DNA of 64,000 nucleotides from Marinibaculum pumilum (GTDB lineage Bacteria > Pseudomonadota > Alphaproteobacteria > Ferrovibrionales > Ferrovibrionaceae). The notes under the pieces were generated by a model. That model searched no databases. It was not told where the DNA came from and saw nothing but the letters and a program-made list of their open reading frames with translations. Below, piece after piece: positions 31,660-42,318 of the stretch. The position numbers were made by a program, and so were the translations under genes. The stretch lies in NCBI RefSeq assembly GCF_042646425.1, contig NZ_JBHRTR010000023.1, forward strand, positions 162,898 to 226,897, written 5' to 3'. Every line of letters begins with the position of its first letter. The stretch's first letter is position 1.

Positions 31660-33951
31660 TCACGCCGCCTGCAGCGCGCGCCAGACCTTCTCCGGGGTCG
31701 TCGGCATGTCGATATGCGCGACCTCGGGCCGGGCTGAGCGCAGGGCATCGACCACGGCGTTGACGAAGGCGGGCGGGGCGCCGATCGAGCCCGCCTCGCC
31801 GGCGCCCTTCACCCCCAGCGGGTTGGTGCGGCAGCGCACATTGTGGGTGGAGAAGTCGTAGGCCGGCATCTCGTCCGCCCGCGGCAGGGCATAGTCCATG
31901 AAGCTGCCGGACAGGAGCTGCCCGCTCTCCGGGTCGTAGACGGTATGTTCGGTCCAGGCCTGCCCCAGACCCTGGGCGATGCCGCCCTGCACCTGGCCCT
32001 CCAACAGCAGAGGGTTCAGGGTGACGCCGAAATCGTCGACCACCGTGTAGCGGCAGATCTCGATCCGCCCGGTTTCCGGGTCGATCTCCAGCTCGCAGAC
32101 ATGGGCGCCGTTGGGGAAGGTCGGCGCCTCGGCGGTATGGTCGTGGTCGGCATCCAGCACGCCGGGCTCCAGCGCCTGGGCCAGCTCGAACAGGCCGATG
32201 CCGCGATCGGTGCCGACGACGGTGAAGGCACCGTCGTCATAGGCGATGTCGACTTCCGCCGCCTCCAGCCTCTCGGCTGCCAGGGCACGACCCTTGGCGA
32301 TCACCTTGTCGGCTGCGCCCAGGATCGAGGCACCGCCGATCGGGATCGACTTCGACCCGCCGGTGAAGCCCGGCGGCGTGGCATCCGTGTCGCCCTGGCG
32401 CAGCACGATCCGGTCGGCGTCGATGCCCAGCTTCTCCGACAGGATCTGTGCGAAGGCGACGGCATGGCCCTGGCCGGAATCGAGGGTGCCGGAGCGGATC
32501 TCCAGGGTGCCGTCGGCGGTGAAATGCAGCGCGGCCGGCGCCATGCCGCCGCCGCCGCAGCGTTCCACATAGGTCGCCAGGCCGATGCCGCGCAGGCGGC
32601 CGCGGGCCTGCGCCTCCGCACGGCGGCTGGCGAATCCCTGCCAGTCCGCCTTCGCCATGGCTTCCTCCATGATCGCGGCGAACTCGCCGGAATCGATGAC
32701 GTCCCCCAGGCCCATTGTGTGGGGCATCGCCTCGGGGGCCGGGAAATTCCGCCGCCGCAGTTCGTCCGGCGCGATACCGAGTTCGGCGGCCGCCTTGTCG
32801 ACAAGGCGCTCGATCAAATAGGCGGCTTCCGGCCGGCCGGCGCCGCGATAGGCGTCCGTCGGCACAGTGTTGGTCATCACGCCTTTCACCGACACATGGA
32901 AGGCGGGGATCCGGTAGAGGCCGGTATACATGCCGACCGACGCATTCGTCGGTATCATCGGTCCGAAATTGGCGAGATAGGCGCCGAGCGCGGCATAGGT
33001 GGTGGCACGCAGGCCCAGGAAGCGGCCGTCGGCGTCGAGGGCCAGTTCCACCTCGCTGACATGGTCGCGGCCCTGTGCGTCCGACAGGAAGATCTCGGCG
33101 CGTTCGCCGGTCCAGCGCACGTCCCGCTGCAGCCGGCGGGAAGCCCAGAGGGTCAGCGCCGCCTCCGGATAGAGGAAGGCCTTGGTGCCGAAGCCGCCGC
33201 CGACATTGCGGGTGACGCAGCGCAGCTGCTCCGGCTTCAGATTCAGCATGCCGCAGAGCTGGTTCCAGGGTACCACCGGCCCCTGGCTCGGCAGGGTCAG
33301 GGTGCTGCGCCCGCTGTCGGCGTCGTATTCCGCAATCGCGGCGCGGGGCTCCATCGCATTGGACACCAGCCGGTTGTTCACCAGCCGCAGCGACACCCGG
33401 TGCGCCGCCGCGGCGAAGGCGGTCTCGACCGCGGCTTCGTCGCCGGCGGCGAAGTCGAAGGCGAGATTGCCGTCGATATGGTCCCAGACCTGCGGCGCGC
33501 CGGATTGCGCCGCGCCGTAGGTGTCGGTGACCGCGGGAAGGTCGTCGATCTCCAGCTCGATCAGCTCGGCGGCGTCGCGGGCATGGGCCAGGGTGTCGGC
33601 CACGACGAAGGCGACCGGATCGCCGACATGGCGCACGATGCCGTTCGCCAGCAGCGGCCGGGCCGTGTCGGCCCGGTCGGAACCGTCGCGGTTCTTCACC
33701 TCCACCAGGCAGAGCAGATTGCCGATACCGTCGGCGGCGATCTCGTCATGGGTCAGGACGACGGCCACCCCGGGGGCGGCGCGGGCCGCCTTTGTGTCGA
33801 GCCTGCGGATCCGCCCATGGGCCATCGGCGATCGCAGCACCACGCCGCGCAGTGCGCCCGGGGCGGCCTCGTCGTCGGTATAGCGACCGCGCCCGGTGAC
33901 CAGCACCGGATCCTCGGTCCGCCTGACGCCCTGTCCGATCCCGAATTTCAT
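31660..33951 (-). CDS. CoxL-like molybdenum hydroxylase large subunit, form II, without partner genes
   Basis: A 763-residue xanthine oxidase-family large subunit that would bind the molybdopterin cofactor. GxGF loop RNVGGGFGTKAFLYPEAALTLWA, the signature AYRGAGRPEAAYLIERLVD (AYRGAGR marks form II rather than true CO dehydrogenase, AYRCSFR), SGTLDSGQGHAVAFAQI and the catalytic glutamate in VKGAGEAGSIGAPPAFVNAVVDAL are present. The ATG at 33951 is preferred because GAGGGGGGC precedes it; about 70 further upstream codons are open but unlike the family. Normally the FAD (CoxM) and 2Fe-2S (CoxS) subunits are adjacent; neither is in this window. Substrate is unknown: form II enzymes oxidise diverse aldehydes and N-heterocycles. 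Confidence 0.9.
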   Translation of the reverse strand: MKFGIGQGVRRTEDPVLVTGRGRYTDDEAAPGALRGVVLRSPMAHGRIRRLDTKAARAAPGVAVVLTHDEIAADGIGNLLCLVEVKNRDGSDRADTARPLLANGIVRHVGDPVAFVVADTLAHARDAAELIELEIDDLPAVTDTYGAAQSGAPQVWDHIDGNLAFDFAAGDEAAVETAFAAAAHRVSLRLVNNRLVSNAMEPRAAIAEYDADSGRSTLTLPSQGPVVPWNQLCGMLNLKPEQLRCVTRNVGGGFGTKAFLYPEAALTLWASRRLQRDVRWTGERAEIFLSDAQGRDHVSEVELALDADGRFLGLRATTYAALGAYLANFGPMIPTNASVGMYTGLYRIPAFHVSVKGVMTNTVPTDAYRGAGRPEAAYLIERLVDKAAAELGIAPDELRRRNFPAPEAMPHTMGLGDVIDSGEFAAIMEEAMAKADWQGFASRRAEAQARGRLRGIGLATYVERCGGGGMAPAALHFTADGTLEIRSGTLDSGQGHAVAFAQILSEKLGIDADRIVLRQGDTDATPPGFTGGSKSIPIGGASILGAADKVIAKGRALAAERLEAAEVDIAYDDGAFTVVGTDRGIGLFELAQALEPGVLDADHDHTAEAPTFPNGAHVCELEIDPETGRIEICRYTVVDDFGVTLNPLLLEGQVQGGIAQGLGQAWTEHTVYDPESGQLLSGSFMDYALPRADEMPAYDFSTHNVRCRTNPLGVKGAGEAGSIGAPPAFVNAVVDALRSARPEVAHIDMPTTPEKVWRALQAA

Positions 33952-34241
33952 GACAGCCCCCCTCGGTTCCAGACTCCGGGTGCATATGGGGACACCGCCC
34001 AAAGTGGCAATGGCCGCAGGCGATCGCCACCGTCCCATGAAGGGACGACCGGCCCTCCACGCACGTCCCGGTATGGCCGGCATCCGGACTGTACGGGGGG
34101 CGAATCGCCTAGGATCGGGGATCGCCGGCCTCCGGCATGCATGTTGCCGGTACCAACCGAAATGCAACCGCCTGTCTCATGCAGGCACAGGCACCGAAGG
34201 GCAGCAAAAATCCTAGGTGCCAAGTGTATGGAGGCTCGACC
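33952..34241. promoter_or_regulatory. Divergent intergenic region, CoxL-like gene and autotransporter
   Basis: 290 bases without a gene, between two divergent starts, so it should contain both promoters. A short hairpin CCGGCA (34132-34137) with TGCCGG (34145-34150) and the ribosome site GGAGG (34230-34234) of the autotransporter are visible. No clear promoter consensus was assigned. Confidence 0.45.
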
Positions 34242-37200
34242 ATGCCCGCAGCCACACTGCGATCCGGCCTGCTGACCGGGACCGCCCTGGTTTGCCTGAC
34301 CCTGGTACCCGCTGCGGCCATGGCCCAGGACAGCCTGGTCCGCACGGAAACCGGCAGCAATGGCAGCAATGGCGAGCACAACGAGATCGAGTCCAACGTC
34401 TCGTCCAGCGCCGGCACCGCCGGCGGGGACATCACAGAGACCGTGTCGCGGTCGCTCAGCTACGATGGCGACCTGCCGCAATCGGTGATCCTGCTGACCA
34501 CGGTCGGCGGAACCGGTGGCAATGGCGACGAAAACGTCTCGGCATCGGATGGCGGCAATGGTGGCGCCGTCACCCTGACCGTGGAACGCGACGTCACCGC
34601 AACCGGGCCGCTCGTGAACGGGCTCGTGGCGACCTCGACCGGCGGCGACAGCGGCGGCGGGGCCTATGCCAGCACGACGGAGCGCTCCAGCGTCGACGGG
34701 CCGGCCGCGGGCGAGGGCGGTGCTGTTACCGTGACGGTGGGGTCAGGCGCCCAGGTCAAGGTGAGCAAGCAGAGCTCGGCCCTGGTCGACCTGTTCGAGA
34801 CCACCCTCTATGGCCTGCAGATCGCCTCCACCGGCGGCAATGGCGGCAATGGCGGTGGCGTGAGCGGTGGCTTCTTCAACGGCTATCCGGGAACCGGCGG
34901 CACCGGCGGCAAGGCGGGGACGGCAGGCCTGACCCTGGACGGCAAGGTTACGGCATCGGCGACCGGCGGCATCGGCCTTGCCGTCACCTCCGTCGGCGGC
35001 GATGGCGGCGACGGTGGCAGCGACGGCGGCAATATCGTCAACGATCCGGGCGATGGCGGCGCCNNNNNNNNNNNNNNNNNNNNNNNNNNNNNNNNNNNNN
35101 NNNNNNNNNNNNNNNNNNNNNNNNNNNNNNNNNNNNNNNNNNNNNNNNNNNNNNNNNNNNNNNNNNNNNNNNNNNNNNNNNTCTGCTGTCGGTGGCCGGC
35201 GGCAATGGTGGCCAGGGCGGTGGTGGCGGCGGCACGGACGGATCGCTGGGCGGCAAGGGCGGCAGCATCGTCGACAGCGACGACCGGCCGTCGGTCTCCT
35301 TCGTCCACAGCGGCAAGATCTCAACGACCGGCGACGAGGCCCCCGCCGTTACCCTGCAGAGCGTCGGCGGCAATGGCGGCAACGGCAATGGCAGCGCCGA
35401 TGGCGGGACCGGCGGCAGCGGCGGCCGGGTCAGCGGCAGCAATCATGGCCGGATCACGACACAGGGCAGCTTCGGTTTCGGCATCTTCGCGCAGAGCGTC
35501 GGCGGCACCGGCGGCGATGGCGGCGACGCGACATTCGGCGGCGGCGATGGCGGCAATGCGGGTGCCGCCGGCGCGGTCACGATCAGCAACAGCGGCCATG
35601 TCGAGACGAAGGGCAAGGGCGCCATCGCGATCGTGGCGCAGAGCGTCGGCGGCGGCAACGCGACCGCGGCGATCAACAATGCCGATTTCCAGCTGACCAG
35701 CACCGGTTCCGGCAGCGGCGGTTCGGCGACCGGCTGGCTGAGCTTCGCCAACAAAGGGGGCTCGGGCGGGACCGGCGGCAATGGCGACGCGGTCAATGTC
35801 ACAAATACCGGCACGCTCATCACCCATGGTGCCGTCGCTGCGGGCATCTGGGCACAGTCCATCGGCGGCGGCGGGGCCGCCGGCGGCAGCGTCACAGAGG
35901 ACAGTCTGCTGATCAGCATCTCATCCGGCGGCAGCGGCGGGTCCGGCGGCAGTGGCGGCGACGTCAACATCCTGCGCGGCACCACCCTGGGGGCGATCAC
36001 CACGCATGGGGTCAATTCGCCGGGCATCGTCGCCTACAGCATCGGCGGCGGCGGCGGGTCCGGCGGCGGCGTTGACTCGGAATCCCTGTCGCTGGGCCTG
36101 GGCGTCTCGATCGGCATCGGCGGCGATGGCGGCACCGGCAATGTCGGCGGCAAGGTGGTCGTCGACAACGGCTCCGCGATCACCACGTCCGGCATCGATT
36201 CCTATGGCATTCAGGCCACCAGCATCGGCAGTGGCGGCGGTGCCGGCGGCCAGGCGACGGCCGGCAGCACGACCCTCGGCAATGCCGACATTCCCAGCGT
36301 CTCGATCTCCTCCGCGATCGGCGGCAGCGGTGGGACGGGCGGCCATGGCGGCTTTGTCCGGGTCGACAATTCGGGCGCCATCAAGACCGGCGACGACGGC
36401 TCCTATGCGATCTATGCCACCAGCATCGGCGGCGGCGGCGGCCTGGGCGCCAACGCGGCCTCCACGGCGACCGCGGTCGGGACCGGTACCGATATCGGTC
36501 TCTCCGCCGGGGTCGGCGGCAAGTCCAGCACGGCCGGCGACGGCCACGAGGTCCATGTCACCAATGGCGGCCACCTGACCACCGCAGGCCGCTATGCCGA
36601 CGGCCTGCACCTGGCGAGCATCGGTGGCGGCGGCGGCAATGGCGGCACCGGCTCCGGCACCGACGGCAGCGCCACCTTCGCCGACCAGTCGATCGGCCTG
36701 GGGCTGTCGATCGGCGGGTCAGGTTCGGCATCAGGCAAGGGTGGCACCGTACTGGCCAGCAACAGCGGCCACATCGTCACCAGCGGCGGCGACGCGCGGG
36801 CGATCTTCGCCCAGTCGGTCGGCGGCGGTGGCGGCACCGCTTCCGGGGCCGAAGCGTCTGCGACCGTCTGCAAGACCAACTCCTGCGACCCCACGCCGGG
36901 CGGCGATGCCGGGTCTTCGGTCGCCGGCAGCTCCGGCTCGCAGATCAACCTGACGGTCGGTAGCAAGGGCAGCGGCGGCGGCAAGGGCGGCGCGGTCACC
37001 GTGACCAACGAGAAATCCGCCACCCTGACCACGTCGGGCGGCGGCGCCCACGGCATCCATGCGCAGTCGATCGGCGGCGGCGGCGGCCATGGCGGCAGCG
37101 CCTCGGTGAACCAGACCGACGACGATGACGGGGACTCATCCCTGGTCGGGCAGATCTACGGCCAGATCGTCGACAAGGCGAAGGAGAAGGCGAAGGAAAG

Positions 37201-40200
37201 CATCCTCGACAAGGTGAAGGGCAAGTTCACCGGCAAGTCCGAAAAGGGCGGCGAGGAAGAAGAGGGCTCCGTCAGCTGGAGCGCCGACATCGCGATCGGC
37301 GGGCAGGGCGGGGCCAGCGGCGATGGCGGAACGGTGAAGGCCACCAACGACGGCACCATCGGAACCTCCGGCCATGGCGCCTACGGCATCCTGGTCCAGT
37401 CGGTCGGCGGCGGCGGCGGTACCGGCGGCGGCGCGGCTTCCTCCGGATCGGAGGATTTCAACGCCAATGTCGATATCGGCGGCAAGGGCGGCTCCTCCGG
37501 CAAGGGCGGCGAGGTCGATGTCACCAATGCCGGCAGCATCGCGACCGGCGGCAAGCTCGCCTACGGCATCTATGCCCAGTCGATCGGCGGCGGCGGCGGC
37601 ATCGGCGGCGCGACCACCAGCGCGGCTAGCCTGTCCTACGGCGTCGGGGTCACCCTGGGCGGCGATTCCAGCGCCAGCGGCGAGGGCGGCGCGGTCAAGG
37701 TCGACAATTCCGGCTCCGTGGTCACGACCGGCAAGGAGGCGCATGCCATCGTCGCCGTCAGCATCGGCGGCGGCGGCGGCAGCCATATCCTGAACCTGGC
37801 GACGCAGGAGAGCGGCAGCGGCGGCGGGACCGAGAGCAGCGGCGGCTTCACCAACACCACGACCCTGGCATTCGGCGGCAAGGGCGCGAGCGGCGGCAGC
37901 GGCGGCGATGTGACCCTGACCAACCGCGGCACCGCGCATACCAAGGGGGACCTGGCCTTCGGCCTGTTCGCCCAGTCGATCGGCGGCGGCGGCGGCTTCG
38001 GCGGCGGCGGCACCGACGCCACGATCGGCACCTTGAACGGCACGATGGGCGGCACGGGCGGCAGCGGCAATCACGGCGGCCAGGTCACCGTGACCCTGGA
38101 CCATGGCGCAGTCGTCCACACCCAGGGCAGCGGCGCGGTCGGCATCTTCCTGCAGTCGATCGGCGGCGGCGGCGGCTATTCCGGCGGCATGAAGTCGGAG
38201 CATGTGCTGAGCTTCGACGACTTCACCAGCGCCGACGGCGGCGGCGGCGATGGCGGCGCGATCGAGGTCCGCATGGGCGCCACCTCCGACAGGGCGACGA
38301 TCACCACGACGGGAAAGAAGGCGCACGGCATCGTCGCGCAGAGCCTGGGCGGCGGTGGCGGGGCGCTGGGCGATACCGAGGGGCTGATCCTGTCCCGCAC
38401 CACGGCCGGCAATGGAGTCGCGCGCAGCGGCGCGTCGGGCTCCGGCGGCAAGATCACCATGAACATCGCCGGGAGCATCTCCACCAGCGGCACGGACGCC
38501 TGGGCGGTGATCGGCCAGTCAGGCGTGCAGAAGACCGACGGCAGCATCGACCGCGACAAGGGGTCGGGCACGATCGCCGTCACCCTGGACGGCGACGTCA
38601 CCGGCGGCAGCGGGACCGGCGGCGGCGTCTGGATCGACGGCAATGACAGCGGCAATACCTTGACCTATTCCGGCGGCACCCTCTCGGCGGCGTCGGGCCT
38701 GGCCGTGGCGGGGACCGGCGGCCACCTGACCGTCAAGAACAGCGGTACGATCAAGGGCAATATGGAACTCGCCTCCGGCCGCTTCGAGAACCTGAGCGGC
38801 GGTCATTTCGAGCCCGGCACCAAGGTCGATCTCGGAAGCACGGCGAACAGCCTGGTCAATGCGGGCACGATGAATGTCGGCGGCGCGAAGACGATCGCGA
38901 CCACGAAGCTGACGGGGCGCCTGGAGCAACAGGCGGGCGGCATCTGGTATGTCGATGCCGATTTCGCCAGCGGCAGCTCGGACCGCATCGAGGCCACGGG
39001 CAGTTCGTCGCTGGCTGGCGAGATCTCGCCCCAGGTCAGCGATCTGCCGTCCAGCTTCGACAAGGCCAGCCTGCCATCCTTCACAATTCTGACCAGCGAC
39101 GGCGGCCTGACCAGCAGCGGCGCGACGACCTCGACGGTCGGCGCGCTGCGCTACCGGATCGAGCATTCCGGCGGCACGGTCAAAGTCACCCTGGATGATG
39201 TCTCCTTCAACGGCGCGCACAGCAAGGCGACCGGCGGCCTCAGCGAGGGCGAGAAGAAGGCCGCCGACCATCTGCAGCATCACTGGGATCGCGGCCAGCT
39301 GGGTTCCCTGAAAGACCATTTCGTGCACCTGGCGAACCTGACATCGCCGCATGCATATCGCGAGGCGCTGAAGGACCTGGCGCCCGAATCCCATCACGTG
39401 CGCAGCGCCACCGCGCCCCATGCGGCGGCGAAGTTCCACAGGAACCTGCATTCCTGCCCGGTCTTCGTCGGCATGACGGCGCAGCTGAGCGAGGAAAGCT
39501 GCACCTATTCCCGTGGCATCTGGAGCAGCCTGCGCCATTCCAGCGACGGCAATGTCACCGGCTACAACCAGCATGCGGCGACCTACCAGCTGGGCGGCCA
39601 GAAGCAGGTCGGCACGACGGACTGGTTCATCGGCGGTGCCGGCGCCTATACCGAGGAAAGCGTTGTCGCGCATGACGGCCAGGCCTCCGGTACCGGCGAC
39701 AGCTATTCGGCGGGCCTGGTGGTCAAGCGACGCATCGGCGAGAGCTGGCTGCTGGCCGGCTCGCTGGGCTACAGCTATGGCGAGATGGACAACCAGCGCC
39801 TGGTCTCCAATGCCGGCGTGGCGATGACCGCCAGTTCGGGCCAGAAGACGCACAGCTATTCGGGCCGGCTGCGCGGCGCCTACAATGTCGACATGGGGCA
39901 GTGGTATGTACGCCCGGCGCTGAACCTGGACGTCGTCCATGTCCGGGTCCCGGGCTATACGGAGACAGGCGCCGGCGCCCTGAACATGCAGTTCGATAGC
40001 GCCAGCGACACCAAGTTCGGCGCCACGCCGGAGGTCGAGGTCGGTGCGCGGGTCGATCTGGGAGATGCGATCCTGCGGCCCTATGCGGGGATCGGCGTGA
40101 CGGTCTGGAGCGATGCGGAATGGACGCAGAGCGCCCGCCTGGCCGGGGCGCCGGCCGGCAGCGCCGCCATCACGACCTCGTTCGAGGGCGACCGGGTGGT

Positions 40201-40330
40201 CGGCCGTGGCGATCTGGGCCTCGACCTGGTCCATGGCAGCGGCATGGAGCTGCGGGCGCAGTACGGGGCCGATGTCGGCTCCGACTTCGTCTCCCATACC
40301 GGCAGCGTCCGGCTGGGCATCCGGTTCTGA
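34242..40330 (+). CDS. Giant glycine-rich autotransporter adhesin-like protein (contains assembly gap)
   Basis: A protein of about 2030 residues, interrupted by 118 Ns at 35064-35181. It starts at ATG 34242 (GGAGG 7 bases upstream) with signal peptide GLLTGTALVCLTLVPAAAMA. The frame before the gap differs from that after it by one base, so the true gap length must be 2 modulo 3; both sides are clearly the same protein. The passenger is Gly/Ser-rich with at least 15 copies of an AQSIGGGGG-type motif (described separately), a charged insertion near 37109-37275, and ends in less repetitive sequence. The last 280 residues (from about 39490) form an autotransporter beta-barrel ending in LGIRF. It is secreted by its own barrel to the cell surface; adhesion or biofilm function is inferred only from the class. 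A Cys pair lies just before and in the barrel start (HSCPVF, EESCTYS). Confidence 0.88.
35064..35181. other. Run of 118 N inside the autotransporter gene
   Basis: Unresolved sequence. The flanking reading frames match only if the real length differs from 118 (length 2 modulo 3 needed), so the N count is an estimate. The gap falls in Gly-rich repeats, which are difficult to assemble. Confidence 0.98.
35470..38375 (+). repeat. Fifteen-fold passenger repeats of the autotransporter
   Basis: The coding repeat centres on A-x-G-I-x-A-Q-S-I-G-G-G-G-G-x-G-G, preceded by a G-G-x-V-x-V-x-N-x-G-x-I-x-T-x-G strand pattern. Fifteen copies after the gap run from FGIFAQSVGGTGG to HGIVAQSLGGGGGALG, spaced roughly 55-110 residues. 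At DNA level the units are diverged, so this is old duplication of a beta-helix rung block, not recent tandem copying. The first part before the gap has looser versions (GLQIASTGGNGGNGGG). Confidence 0.85.
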
Positions 40331-40347
40331 GCGGGCGAGGGGCTCAG
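40327..40347. terminator. Hairpin over both convergent stop codons
   Basis: CTGAGC (40327-40332) and GCTCAG (40342-40347) pair around a 9-base loop. The stem contains the stop of the autotransporter (TGA 40328-40330) and that of the convergent oxidoreductase (40344-40346). Too small to be sure it terminates transcription. Confidence 0.45.
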
Positions 40348-41321
40348 TCCGCGATCCGCAGAACCACCTTGCCGACGACCGCCCGGTCCTCCAGCAGCGC
40401 TGCCGCGGCCGGCAGCTCGTCAAGCGGCAGTTCGCGGGCGATACGCGGTGCCAGGCGCCCGGCACCGAACAGGTCCGCCAGCGCCCCGACCGTCAGCGCC
40501 GCCTTGTCCGGCAGGTCCTGCGCGAACTGGCGGAAGCTGACGCCGACCGCGTCCGCCTGCTTCAGCAGCAGCAGGTTGGCGCGCAGGGCGGGGATATCGC
40601 CGGCGGCGAAGCCGACCACCAGCAGCCGGCCATAGCGACCCAGGCTGCGCAGCGCCGGCTCGGTCGCTGCGCCGCCGACGGGGTCGTAGACGATGTCGAC
40701 CCGGCCGTCGAAGCCTGCCTCGCGCAGTTGCGCCCGCAGGTCGCCGCGGCTGTCCAGCACGTGGGCTGCGCCATGGCCGAGGCAGGCCTGCCGCTTTTCC
40801 TCCGATCCCGCGGCGGCGATCACCGTGCAGCCGCGGGCGGCCGCGATTTCCAGCGCCGGCAGGCCGACGCCGCCGGCCGCACCGAGGACCAGCACGCATT
40901 CGCCGTCGCGCAGGCGGCCGCGGTCGATCAGGGCATGCCAGGCCGTGCCATAGGCCAGAACGAAGGCGGCGGCCGCGTCGTCGCTCATGCCGTCGGGCAC
41001 AGGATGGACCAGCCCGGCCGGCACCACAATCTCCTCCGCGAAGCAGCCCTGGCCGGCATAGGTCATGACACGCTGGCCAGGGGCAAAGCGGTCCACATCG
41101 TCGGCAGCCTCCACGACTTCCCCCATGCCCTCCAGGCCCGGCACGAAGGGCAGGTCCGGGCGTACCTGATAGCGGCCGGCCGGCATCAGCAGGTCGGGAA
41201 AGTTGAGCGCCGCGGCGCGCAGCCGGATCCGCACCGTGCCTGGCCGCAGGGCGGGGGATGCCACCTCCTCCAGGCGCATCGCGGCGATCCCCTCCAGGCT
41301 GCGGCAGAGCCATGCTTTCAT
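40344..41321 (-). CDS. Zinc-independent quinone oxidoreductase-like MDR enzyme
   Basis: A 325-residue medium-chain reductase of the NADPH:quinone oxidoreductase group. N-terminal GroES-like domain with ALNFPDLLMPAGRYQVRPDLPFVPGLEGMGEV, then the Rossmann loop VLVLGAAGGVGLPALEIAAARG and the conserved DIVYDPVGG. The zinc-binding residues of alcohol dehydrogenases are absent, as in quinone reductases and enoyl reductases. The ATG at 41321 overlaps the stop of the MscS gene (ATGA on the minus strand), so the two are translationally coupled. Two-electron reduction of a quinone or an enone with NADPH is the family reaction; the substrate is not known. Confidence 0.88.
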   Translation of the reverse strand: MKAWLCRSLEGIAAMRLEEVASPALRPGTVRIRLRAAALNFPDLLMPAGRYQVRPDLPFVPGLEGMGEVVEAADDVDRFAPGQRVMTYAGQGCFAEEIVVPAGLVHPVPDGMSDDAAAAFVLAYGTAWHALIDRGRLRDGECVLVLGAAGGVGLPALEIAAARGCTVIAAAGSEEKRQACLGHGAAHVLDSRGDLRAQLREAGFDGRVDIVYDPVGGAATEPALRSLGRYGRLLVVGFAAGDIPALRANLLLLKQADAVGVSFRQFAQDLPDKAALTVGALADLFGAGRLAPRIARELPLDELPAAAALLEDRAVVGKVVLRIAD

Positions 41322-42262
41322 GCGCCGGCTTCCTCCTCGATCAGGGCAGCCGCACGCGCTGCCTGCTTTGCGGCCGCCGCCTCCTGCCGCAACCGGTGGG
41401 CGGCCTGCAGCGCCTCGGCGGCGATCTCCCGCTGGATTTCGGCTGCGGCCTTGATCGGGCAGAACAGGGTGATGGTGAAGCTGAGGCCGCCGATCGCCGT
41501 TGTGCCGGGGGTGACCCGTGGCGCGATGCCCGGCAGGTCGAGGCCGGAGCGGCTGGCCACCAGCGCATGGTAGCGCTGCGCCACGTCGCCGAGCGCGGCG
41601 GTCTGGCGCTCCGCGGCCGCCTGGATCGCTGCCGTCATGGCCGCGGGATCCAGTGCGGTGTCGAAGTCCATCTCGAAGCGGTGGAAGACATAGCGCCGGA
41701 TCAGCCCATAGTTCACCAGCTGCTTGGACAAGAGGATGCTGTTGGGCAGCACCAGGCGCCGGCCGGTCAGCTGGTAGGGTTCGCTGGCCCCTTGCGGATG
41801 CACCTCCATGATCGCGGTGGACATAAGGTTGTGCTCGACGACCTCGCCGCAGACGCCGTCGATCTCGATCAGGTCGCCGACGCTGAAGGCCGTGGTCGTC
41901 GCCCGCAGGACCGACCCGGAGAGGCAGAGGATCAGCTCCTTCGTGGCGATGATGATCGCCAGCGCGAAGGCGGTCAGCGACAGGGCGAAGGTCTCCAGCT
42001 GCGGGAACCAGACCAGCGCCAGCGAGATCGCCAGGATCAGGAAGCTGAAGTTGCGGATATGCGAGGTCCAGCGCCGCTTGTTCTCGGCGGCCAGTTCCTC
42101 GTTCCGGTTCATCGCGCGCACGGCGAGCCAGCGCACCAGGAAGACGGCGGCAATGATGGCGATGGTGGAGAAGAACTGCGCCTCGCGCAGTAGATCCACC
42201 ACATGGGCCCAATGCTCGTAGCTCAAGGACTGGAACAGGGTCTGAAACGGGTCGGATTCCAT
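41318..42262 (-). CDS. MscS-family mechanosensitive channel
   Basis: A 314-residue membrane protein starting at ATG 42262; 70 further upstream codons are open but low in family likeness. Three membrane segments are seen (FFSTIAIIAAVFLVRWLAV, NFSFLILAISLALVWF, TAFALAIIIATKELILCLSGSVL), the last with the Gly/Ala/Leu pattern of the pore helix. Then comes the MscS beta domain: FSVGDLIEIDGVCGEVVEHNLMSTAIMEV and GRRLVLPNSILLSKQLVNYG. Such channels release solutes on hypo-osmotic shock. It is coupled by ATGA to the MDR gene and diverges from the ABC transporter operon over 244 bases. Confidence 0.9.
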   Translation of the reverse strand: MESDPFQTLFQSLSYEHWAHVVDLLREAQFFSTIAIIAAVFLVRWLAVRAMNRNEELAAENKRRWTSHIRNFSFLILAISLALVWFPQLETFALSLTAFALAIIIATKELILCLSGSVLRATTTAFSVGDLIEIDGVCGEVVEHNLMSTAIMEVHPQGASEPYQLTGRRLVLPNSILLSKQLVNYGLIRRYVFHRFEMDFDTALDPAAMTAAIQAAAERQTAALGDVAQRYHALVASRSGLDLPGIAPRVTPGTTAIGGLSFTITLFCPIKAAAEIQREIAAEALQAAHRLRQEAAAAKQAARAAALIEEEAGA

Positions 42263-42318
42263 GCGGTCCGTTCGGCGGCTCCGGGTCGTACAGCGGCACG
42301 CGGCGGCGGCAAGGTCAC

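Noticed and set aside
31660..33951. True aerobic carbon monoxide dehydrogenase CoxL
   Set aside because: The active-site loop is AYRGAGR (form II), not AYRCSFR, and CoxM/CoxS are missing.
34242..35181. Autotransporter as two genes or a frameshifted pseudogene
   Set aside because: The frame change coincides exactly with the N run; both sides have the same Gly-rich repeats and no stop codons.
35182..38375. Regularly spaced GGCGGC-rich repeats considered as a CRISPR array or VNTR
   Set aside because: They are in-frame coding repeats of the autotransporter with diverged DNA sequence and variable spacing.
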